Positions 45,553-54,339 of a DNA stretch of 64,000 nucleotides are shown here, in pieces. Origin of the DNA: Bursaphelenchus xylophilus (Eukaryota; Nematoda; Chromadorea; Rhabditida; Aphelenchoididae). A program made the position numbers and the translations under genes. Where the stretch lies: positions 10,230,001 through 10,294,000 of the forward strand of contig CAJFCV020000003.1 of the NCBI GenBank assembly GCA_904066235.2, read 5' to 3'. Within the stretch, counting starts at the first letter, position 1, and each line of letters opens with the position of its first letter. The notes under the pieces are model-generated. The model saw only the letters and a list, made by a program, of their open reading frames with translations, ran no database searches and was not told where the DNA came from.

Positions 45553-45736
45553 TGGAATAAATTATTTACAAGAATTTTGGAAAGAACATGTTCAAGAACG
45601 AAAAAGAAGACAATTAAAATTTGAATTTAAAGGGCAAGGAGATGAGGAACACCCTTGATATTTCGAGTAGCTGAGTGAGTTTACATGACGTGTTGTTTGG
45701 ATACTCGGCTTTTGACAACCCCAATCTCTCACAAAT

Positions 45737-46010
45737 TTAGTGCAAAATCTGCATAAAAATTTAATTTTTGCTCATTTAGGGCTCATTTTTATTCTTGGGG
45801 TGAGGTTGTGTGGCGGCTCTCTGGGAGCTCTGAAAATTCGAAATTCTCATGATTCCAAACTTCGATTATGCAAATTTCAAAAAAAGTTCAAAACCTTGAG
45901 AAATTTGGATGTTCAGAGCTCTCGGCGAGCAATCAACCAACCTTCCTCGTGAATGAAAATGCCGCCGAATGAGCGAAAATTCCATTTTCATGCAAATTTT
46001 GCACTAAATG
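45737..46010. mobile_element. MITE just upstream of the peptide transporter
   Basis: TTTAGTGCAAAATCTGCATA at the left pairs with CATGCAAATTTTGCACTAAA at the right over about 42 bp. It ends 135 bp before the transporter ATG, so it probably forms part of the promoter or 5' region. Confidence 0.7.
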
Positions 46011-46144
46011 CATGAGAAATTGAAGTTGTCCATGGAATTTCGACAAAAAAATTTCAAAAAATGCTTCTCAAACCTTGGGAAAAATGTTTTTCCCAAACTT
46101 TACTTCCGCTTTTCCCTCGCATTTCTCCTCATTCCTCTGTTAAA

Positions 46145-49100
46145 ATGACCTCGAAGTCGGTCGAACCCGAAGAGTCGGCTCCGCTGCTGGGCCCAAAGAA
46201 AGCCGATGAAGTGAAGAGTATCTTTTATCTGGCGCCGAGTCAAACTCAAGCCTCCGAGGAAGGTCTACACTCCTATACGGGCGAGAACGATGATGAGACC
46301 AAGCCGAAGTCGTATTTTAACGCCGAAAGTGCGCCGAACAGTATTCGGTCCGGAGCGGAGGACAGTGAGGAGGCAAACCAGGTCAGACGGAGAGGAAGGA
46401 AGGATAAGGAGGGTGAGGAGCTGTGAAGTTGGGATTTTTGGGGATTTTTGACCGATTTTTGAAAAGCTCGGGCGCAGCTTGAAAAATAAGACGGCCAAAA
46501 AGAATGGTTGATTAGCCATATCATCAGTAGTAAAAAACTCTGTTCTGGGGCCAATGCGCTGTCTGAAGGTTTGCTGAAGGTTAGCTGAAAATTGCAGGGC
46601 GCAGCTCGGAAAAAAGTTTTCGCAGCTTGCCGGAGCTAACAGGGGAAGTACTTCAAGTGTGACGCTCAGATTTTCTTTAAATTTTGCACACACATCGGGT
46701 ATGGACTAAATATCAATTCCTGAAAGTTTTAGCTCGCGCTTTGCGGGCGCCGCCGAGATATTGAACGATTTTTGCCGCCGAGAGAGCACGCTCAACGTGG
46801 AGAGCGGTCAGAGAGAAAACCGCTTTTTGGCCATAACTTTGGCAGTTTCGTGCGGAAAAATTTGATTTTTTGTAGAAACATTATTCTTTACGGTTGAAAT
46901 AGGCATGAAACTTTTCGTGCCGAAATTCGGCAAAAAGTCCCAAATTTTCGCCGACTTTCGATCTAAAAATCTCGGTTGTTTCTGCAAAGCGCGAGCTAGG
47001 ATTCCCGCATATATCTTAGAAAAAATTATTCTAAATTTGTGCCAAGTTTCATCAAAATCTGAGCGTCACACTTCAAGTACTTCCCTTGTACTTGAAGTAA
47101 GTTTTCAGTCTGTTTTCGAGCTGCGCCCAAGATGCAAGCTGCGCCCGTGCAATTTCTCCGAGCTGCGCCCTATGATTTTCAGCAAACTTTCAGATAGCGC
47201 ATTGGCCCCTGGCCACTCAAAAGAATTATTTTTTCAAGCTGCGCCCAAGCCTTAATCTTACGTTTTTTTGATAACCTTGTAGTAGGTTTTTTTTTTTGAT
47301 AACCTTATAGTTGGTTAATGCCACACCAGCAAACAAATATCTTTTTCAAATTATTTTTCATATTATAACTTGTATAAATCATCTTGCAATGTCAGTTTTG
47401 CAGAAATCAAAACCGGCAAAGAGCCATCTCCCGCAACTGACACCGCCGTCGAGCTCGACTCGATCTCTTTCTCCGTGATGCCTAGTAAGTTATCGAACCT
47501 TAGTTTTGAAGCAGAAATCATCGCTAAAATGGCCATCCTTTCCAGCCCAAACAATGCCAAGTCAAAACCGCGACTCGCACAGTTCGAGTCACTCGTTTCG
47601 AATCGAGGTCTTCCGAAAGCTGCGACGCTTCCCTCCGGGCGCTCATGTAATCCTACTCGCCGAATTCTGCCACAGTTTCACATCGTATGCGCTGAGGATC
47701 ATCCTGTACTACTATTTGATCCAAAAATTAATGTTGTCCGAGGATGACGCCATTTTTTATACCCAAGTTTATCTTTTTTTCACACATGTTTTCCCGATTA
47801 TTGGATGTGTTTTGGCCGATGGATTCTTTGGACTTTATAAGTGAGTAAAATACGTTCTCTGTCAAAGAAAATACATTTCTTGTGGCAAAAAACGTACCAT
47901 TTTGCATCCGGGAAGCATCAAAAATATGGCAAAATGCTTCCCTCTCCAAGTGAGAAAACTTCGTTTTGAAGGTCTTTTGAAATCGGAGTTTTTTACACTT
48001 GGAGAGGGAAGCATTTTGCCACATTTTGGATACTTCCCGGATGCAAAATGGTACGTTTTTTGCCACTGGATGAGGTCCCACACTGTAGATGATTCAGCAC
48101 CAAAACAAAGGTATCTTTACGTCGTTTCAGGACCATAATCTACCTCATCCTGATATACGGGATTGGCCAAGTTTTTATGATCGTTTCCTCTTGCTTTGAA
48201 CCAGAACAGGCATATGCCCATCCATGGTTGGACCTACTTGGACTGCTTTTGATCTCAGTTGGCACTGGCGCCCTTAGACCCTGTATGGCGGCCTTTGGAG
48301 GGGACCAATTTGAAAAAACGGACGTCAAATTGCGTTCAATGTTCTTCGCCTTGCTCTACACGTCGTTCAATTTGGGCTGCATCCTTGCAGGCGCAACCAC
48401 ACCACTGATGAGGGGTAAGAGCGATTTTTCAACCGTTGCAGCCCATTTTTAACCTCAAAAAGATCATAACAAGGTCTATTTAGACTTCTCATGCCTCTCC
48501 GAGCGCTCCTGCTACCCGTTTCCATTCAGCGTCTCGACTTTGGTGCTTTTCATGATGATGTTTGTTCTAATTGTGGGCTACAAATGCCTCCGAAGTGTGC
48601 ATGAAGTCAAGGAGAATATTTATGCGTCAGTTGCGAAAACGATTTGGGTAAGAGGGTAAAATACGCATGGAGGAGGTTTTCCATTGGATACTGGAACTTT
48701 TGATGACAAAAAGTATAAGACTTGCTCTTCAGACCGCTCTCAAAAACAAGAGGAAGTATCACGACAAAGAGGTGGGCTGTTGGCTGGACCACGCCTTGGA
48801 TGACCATGAATGCGACAGTCCTGCGTGTAGAAAAGTAAGGATTCATACAGTAGAGGACATGATCCAGTTGCAAAAAACGTACTATTTTTCATACGGGAAT
48901 CATCAAAAATGTGGCAAAATGCTTCCCTCTCCAAGTTAAAAAAACTCCGATTTCAAAAGCGCGCCCGCTCTGTTTGTAAGGGAAATGGCGCGTCCTTCAA
49001 ACCGAAGTTGTCCTCACTTGTAGAGGAAAGCATTTTGCCACATTTTTGATGCTTCCCGGATGCAAAATGGTACGTTTTTTGCCACTGGATCAGGTCCCTC

Positions 49101-52100
49101 ACTGTAGACTATGAGTTAGGCTAGCCGAAACAACTTTTCATAGGGTTTGAGTCACCGTAAATTACCTCAAACAACGATGAGTAAATTTGCGAAAACGCGG
49201 ACTATAAGTCTCTTCTATTCTTCATACTTTTCTTTTCTCTTCAGGTGACACTCATCAACGATATTCGCACCTTAGGAAAGATTCTCGTAATTTTCTTGCC
49301 CATCCCCATCTTCTGGACCCTTTTTGATCAGCAATACAACAATTTCTACAGACAAGGAAATGAGATGGATCTGAGCTTGGGAAATAATTTGTACATCCTG
49401 CCCGACCAAATGCCGGCGTTTAATATGCTACTTGTGGTCATCTTACTGCCAGTTTTTCACTTTGTCATCTACCCGTTGTGCCGGCTTTGCTGCAAACCCA
49501 CGTGAGTTTACATGTTTGGCGAGGGTGTGTTCTTATTCTTCGACATCTAATAGATGCCTTTAGAGTTGATTACACTCTACAAGATTTTGCTAGACAACTC
49601 TTTTACTGGGCCAGAATTGAGGGTGGGCCAGATGGACTTGAAGAAGTTATTTTGAACATAACTTTGGGAATAAAGGGCCAAAACTCAAATGATTTGTATT
49701 TGGATTCACAGAGCACCGCGATCTTTTTGTTGTATATCTGTTTGTTGCTCAAAGCCTCCAGGAGCTCTGCTAACATCATTTATTCGATTTTGTCCCAGAA
49801 AATCATCAAAATGATGTCATCAGACATTAGAAGGTTCTTTGAGTCACAACAAGGTACATGACAAAAAAGGAATGACTTGTGGATCAAAAATTTCAATTCA
49901 TTTGAATTTTGACCCTTTATTCCCAAAGTTATGGTCAAAATAACTTCATCAAGTCCATCTGGCGCACCCTCAATTTTGGCCCAGTAAAAGAGTTGCCTAG
50001 CAAAAGCTTGTTGAGTGTAATCAACTCTAAAAGCATCTATTAAATGTCACAGAATAAGATTCGTCCAGAAACGCCCAAAATTTTTCAGGTATCTCCGAAA
50101 AATGAGCGCTGGAATGCTGATGGCGTCACTCTCCTTTCTGATGATGTGCGTAATTCAAATTCACTTGGATGTAAGCCTATTCTAACAAAATTCGTTCGAA
50201 TCACATCCATGAAAACTAATAGTTGGTGATTTCTCAGAGCAGGAACCCGTTTGACTACTCCGGAAAAGCACAACTCGCCGTCAAGAACATGCTGACTGTT
50301 CCGGTCGACATCTCGTACAACAATGGCTCGCAACAGACTACCACATCCGACACGTTGGTCAAGGGACTTGATGCGTTGCAGGTTCGTTTCTTGCCGAAAT
50401 CAGTCCCTTGGATGACCCGGCAATTGACATCCGGGTCATCCAAATGACTAGTCAAAGCGCTGATACAGCCGATTCAACGCGTTGACAAGCCATTTTGATG
50501 TTGCGACGATCAATTAAAACCTTAAGTTAGCTAACTATTTATTTACTTATTCCCCCCTATTTTCAGTTCAAAAACGACGTGGATGACGTTGAAATCAATG
50601 CCGGCAGATTCAACATTTTTTACGAAAAACGGCCTATTGCGCGCGCGAGGCGAAGTCCCAGGCCCGAAAGAAAGGACAAGACCTTCACCTTTGAGGACAT
50701 GAAACACTACCTTATTGTCACACTGGAGGAAGGGATTTCGATTGTGCAAACGGAGGTGGAGAAACCGAACAGTGGGCAGGCGGAGTCATTTCAGAGGTGA
50801 GTTTAGAGGCCAACTTGTACTACTACAGTGGCGGGCCTGATCCAGTGGCAAAAAACATACCATTTTGCATCCCTGAAGTATCAAAAATATGGCAAAATGC
50901 TTCCCTTTCCAAGTGAACAAACCCCGGTTTCGAAAGCGTACCCACTCTTTTTGTGAGGAAAAGGGCGCGGCCTTTAAAACGAAGTTTTTTCACTTGGAGA
51001 GGGAAGCATTTTGACACATTTTTGATACTTCCTGGATGCAAAATGGTACTTTTTTTGCCGCTGGATCAAGTCCCTCACTGTACTTGCCAAGGAGATTGCT
51101 CGAAATTCGATGACCTGATTTTTATGACACTAGGTTTGGCATAGAGTTCGCCGAAAAAAGTCATATTGTACAGGGTGTCCAAAGAAATTCATTTTAGCCT
51201 GTGTGGAAAATAATGTGGATTTGTCGCAGCAAAATATCAAGCATCGTAGCAAACGCGCACCAAATCTCCAGCCGCGGCTGCCGTCGCAAAACGATGATCA
51301 TTCCAAGGCACCACGAATCCACATTATTTTCCCGACAGACTGGCAACCCTTCAATATCTAACACCACACCTTTTTCAGCATTCTCTTCATCGCAAACGAC
51401 ACAATAACCCTTCCCAAGATCATGTTTTGCCGCAACAATAACTGTGACCCTTCAAGTGTCAAGAACTTTGCCGTTTTCACCAAGGACGACATTGTTCGGC
51501 GGGATTGCTGCAAAAGAGACACCTTAGTCAGTTTGACAAAGGTGAAGAACCTGCTGCACGGCTCATGGTGCGTCTACACGGAAGACGATTTAAACTTGAA
51601 GCAGAAAGGATTCTGCTTCAATCGTGACTCGGTGGGAGGAGTTCACATACTAATTGCACAGGTAGGCGGGATTTTTAGAGTTAAAAAAAAAGGAAAACTC
51701 CTTCAGGATGGGTCAGACCGACCTGGGAGGTTTGATTGGCCAATACAGTGAAGGGCCCGATCAAGTGACAAAAAACGTACCATTTTGTATCCGGGAGGCA
51801 TCAAAAATGTGGCAAAATGCTTCCCTTTCCAAATGAAAAAACTTAGTCCTTTCCCTCACAAAAAAGAGAGCTTTGGAAATCGGAGTTTTTCACTTGGAGA
51901 AGGAAGCATTTTGCCATATTTTTGATATTTCCCGGATGCAAAATGGTACGTTTTTTGCCACTGGATTAGGTCCTCCACTGTAACTTGGCGAATGACGGAT
52001 GTAAATTGCAATAAATTTTTTGTGGCCTACTTGAAGTTTCTGGGGTGTAATTTTTGTCTCATACACCCGCATCTCATCTTTAAAATCAAAATAAAAAATT

Positions 52101-52772
52101 GTAAACACCCGGAGGCCACGATACTAATAATATTAATAAATAGGTGGATGCCAAAAACATAAATGCCCAGAGGTCAAAAAAATTTTTTTTATATTAAAAT
52201 TGATCCACTACTTCCCAGTTATTAACAAAATAAAATAAAACCTCTCTGGTCCGCCGTATTTTTTCAAAACAGCAAAAGACGCAAAAACCATCAATTTTCA
52301 CGTTTCAGATCTTCGACAACTCGACTATGCAATTCTCCATGGAATGTTTGGTCCCCGACAATAGAGTCCACATCCTCTGGCAAGTCATCCCTTACACCCT
52401 GCTGACAATCGGCGAGATCTTATTCGTAGTCACTGGGATGGAATTTTCGTACGCCGAAGCGGCGCCAGCAATGAAATCACTTGTTCAGGTACTCTTTTTT
52501 GCATTCGCCACTATTTTTTCAATTGCGAATTTTTTAGGACAATTTTTGAAAAAATCGAAAAATTTTTAAAATTTCAGGCAATTTGGACAATGAACATGGC
52601 TGTTGGCAATCTAATCTTCCTACTTCTAAGCTACCTCATCAAAAAGATACACTTGGAAGATACAGCATACGAGTTTTTGATCAGCGGGCTTCTGATGTTG
52701 ATCATCTCAATCGTCTTTATTTTTCTGGCTCAATTCTATTATAGCTATGTCGAGGAGGATGCTGACTGCTGA
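46145..52772 (+). CDS. POT/SLC15 family oligopeptide transporter, 13 exons
   Basis: Proton-coupled di/tripeptide transporter family, integral membrane. Exons: 46145-46412, 47404-47484, 47546-47840, 48131-48414, 48484-48647, 48733-48834, 49245-49501, 50089-50170, 50238-50381, 50567-50796, 51379-51661, 52309-52488, 52578-52772; all in phase, 854 aa. Family marks: TGALRPCMAAFGGDQFE (PTR2 signature), PIPIFWTLFDQQ in TM7, a large loop (about 510-745, several Cys) as in PepT1/2, and GEILFVVTGMEFSYAEA in TM10. Two oddities. The N terminus before TM1 is about 145 residues, with EESAPLLG, an acidic dileucine motif suggesting endosomal or lysosomal sorting. The ExxER motif of TM1, important for proton coupling, reads EFCHS (156-160). 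ATG 46145 was preferred over 46061 because its context is better and it places EESAPLLG near the N terminus. Introns are crowded with MITEs. Confidence 0.93.
46468..47255. mobile_element. GGGCGCAGCT inverted-repeat element in transporter intron 1, host of a nested MITE
   Basis: The left flank (GGGCGCAGCTTGAAAAATA, then GGCCAATGCGCTGTCTGAAGG, then AGGGCGCAGCTCGG) is mirrored on the right side (47,100-47,255). The 449-bp MITE at 46,640-47,088 sits in its middle, splitting it. GGGCGCAGCT or its complement occurs six times in the two flanks. Confidence 0.75.
46640..47088 (+). mobile_element. CAGGGGAAGTACTCC MITE nested in intron 1
   Basis: Full-length third copy. Left CAGGGGAAGTACTTC, right CTTCAAGTACTTCCCTTG; flanks TAA and TAC. 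The body is nearly the same as 6,774-7,222 and 17,522-17,969, indicating recent spread. Confidence 0.85.
47849..48085. mobile_element. GGCAAAAAACGTACC MITE in transporter intron 3
   Basis: GTGGCAAAAAACGTACCATT and AGCATCAAAAATATGGCAAA at the left, mirrored at the right and ending GGTCCCACACTGTA. The left terminus is altered. Arms about 95 bp, hairpin-forming. Confidence 0.8.
48848..49105. mobile_element. GGCAAAAAACGTACC MITE in transporter intron 6
   Basis: TACAGTAGAGGACATGATCC at the left, GGATCAGGTCCCTCACTGTA at the right. Long arms with AAAATGCTTCCCTCTCCAAG. The centre contains GCGCGCCCGCTCTG-like sequence shared with the copy in intron 10. Confidence 0.85.
49550..50041. mobile_element. 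MITE with ~150-bp arms in transporter intron 7
   Basis: ATAGATGCCTTTAGAGTTGA at the left, TCAACTCTAAAAGCATCTAT at the right; both sides flanked by TA. The arms also share TTGCTAGACAACTCTTTTAC and AACTTTGGGAATAAAGGG. The reading frame of 127 codons across it is an artefact of the element. Confidence 0.8.
50826..51081. mobile_element. GGCAAAAAACGTACC MITE in transporter intron 10
   Basis: CAGTGGCGGGCCTGATCCAG at the left, CTGGATCAAGTCCCTCACTG at the right, TA on both sides. Same arms as the copies in introns 3, 6 and 11. Confidence 0.85.
51196..51342. mobile_element. CAGTCTGTCGG MITE, subfamily B, in transporter intron 10
   Basis: GCCTGTGTGGAAAATAATG then GTGGATTTGTCGC at the left; ATCCACATTATTTTCCCGAC at the right. 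The core with CCAGCCGCGGCTGCCGTCGC is the subfamily B type. It is preceded by TACAGGGTGTCC (51,171), an end like that of the 53-kb element. Confidence 0.75.
51746..51980. mobile_element. GGCAAAAAACGTACC MITE in transporter intron 11
   Basis: TA, then CAGTGAAGGGCCCGATCAAG at the left; CTGGATTAGGTCCTCCACTG then TA at the right. The fourth copy of this family within 4.2 kb. Confidence 0.85.
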
Positions 52773-52781
52773 GAACTGGTG

Positions 52782-52787
52782 AATAAA
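52782..52787 (+). terminator. polyadenylation signal of the transporter
   Basis: AATAAA only 10 bp after the stop codon at 52772, so the 3' UTR is predicted to be very short. Confidence 0.6.
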
Positions 52788-53053
52788 GTTGATTTCAGCC
52801 TTATCTCAGCATCTAGTTACCTATTTTGGCCATGAATCTACGAACCTTTTAAATCGAGGAAAATTCCAAAAGTTCATCTCATTTTAGTCAGAATTGATTA
52901 AAAAAATCGCTTTTCCAAAGCAAAAACCACTGTCTATCATACCCCAACAAACCCCGTCTACTCCATGCTCTCCACACAAACCACTTGCGCATCAATTAAC
53001 ACACCATTCCACCCAAAAATCCCCAAATTTCATCAGATATCCCATGTACAATA

Positions 53054-53915
53054 CAGGGTGTCCAGAGAAATGTGCCGGAAAGTTTTTGTCGATTTCTTGG
53101 CGCTCAATCAAGATATCCGAAAGATTCTTTTTGCAGGATAAAGAAGAATATGGGCGGTTTTTTGTGCAAAAGAATCATTTTCTCCGCCAGCGCGGAAGGC
53201 AGTGTATTCGGCGGAGACTTTTGATAGCTTTTTTGATCATCACACCAACTTTAAACGCTTTATTATGAACTTCGATGGTTGAAACAAAGATATTTGCATA
53301 TTTTCATGTTTACCAAGTGTTTGGCGAAGGTATGGCGGACGCTCGCCGAATCGGCGGAGGCCATAACTCAGCTGCGGACAAGACATGGTCCAACACAATT
53401 TTTATGGCCTGGCTAGAACACCCTGCTGGCTTCGTATGCCTTCGAAAATTTTTTTCACCAAGCTTTGGAAGAAGCCAAGCCATCGGAAAACCACTGGGCG
53501 CACCAGAAAACAACAAAATATTTTTTGTTCAAATTTCCTTTTGCCTTGCTGTTTCAAACCTCCGCACGGTGCACTCGGACTTTATCGGTGTTGCAGCGAC
53601 AGGCTGCACCGTGCAGTCGCTATATGGGATCGCATTGCGATGTCGCTGTCTGTGTGATTTATTGCGTCAAAAATTTGAAGACTTTCCGGAAGTTTCAGCA
53701 TCATAATAATGCGTTTAAAATTGGTGTGATGGCCAAAAAAGCGATCAAAAGTCTCCGCCGAATACACTGCCTTCCGCGCTGGCGGAGAAAATGATTCTTT
53801 TGCACAAAAAACCGCCCATATTCTTCTTTATCCTGCAAAAAGAATCTTTCGGATATCTTTATTGAGCGCCAAGAAATCGACAAAAACTTTCCGGCACATT
53901 TCTCTGGACACCCTG
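53054..53915. mobile_element. 862-bp element with 216-bp inverted repeats, CAGGGTGTCC ends
   Basis: TA-flanked. CAGGGTGTCCAGAGAAATGT at the left, mirrored at the right, with the two 216-bp arms almost identical (only a few differences). The arms encode the same ~70-codon frame in opposite directions, which is not a gene. The 430-bp centre is GC-richer than its surroundings and has open frames of 90-140 codons, but no transposase motif was recognised. It lies between the convergent transporter and NTE genes. Confidence 0.85.
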
Positions 53916-54327
53916 TATAACACTTGCCGAATCCGAGCATTTTCCTAATCATTTATCACTTTACCACACATAAAAGCCTTGGAAATGAAATAGACAAACT
54001 TTCAAAATACTGAAGAAATAGACGTTTCAAGGTTGTGAACCGTTTCGCGGGGCTACCCATATCAGACTTGGTATCTTGGAGATGAGCGGGAGAGAAAAGT
54101 GCAAAGAAAAAAATGGCTGAGATTTCGGATTATTGGATCGAATGTCACCTGTACGACAAGAATGCCATCTAAACTCGTGTTTTGGCTATGACATTTAATA
54201 CTGAGGAGATCTGAGATCAAGTACAATAGAAAAAAAGAGAGAGCTAAAAGAAGTGAGAGAATGGATGTTGGCTACCCGATGGTGCGGTAAAAAATTGTAA
54301 GGCATAATTGGGGAGAGCAATACCGGG

Positions 54328-54333
54328 TTTATT
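54328..54333 (-). terminator. polyadenylation signal of the NTE gene
   Basis: AATAAA on the minus strand, 6 bp after the TGA (stop ends at 54340). It supports the choice of the last exon and implies a very short 3' UTR. Confidence 0.65.
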
Positions 54334-54339
54334 AAAGGC

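Noticed and set aside
49478..49861. 127-codon frame in transporter intron 7
   Set aside because: It crosses the exon 7 end and then a MITE arm; the exon 7-exon 8 splice restores the transporter family sequence.
52894..53952. Two near-identical frames on opposite strands
   Set aside because: Mirror images in the 216-bp arms of the 53-kb element.
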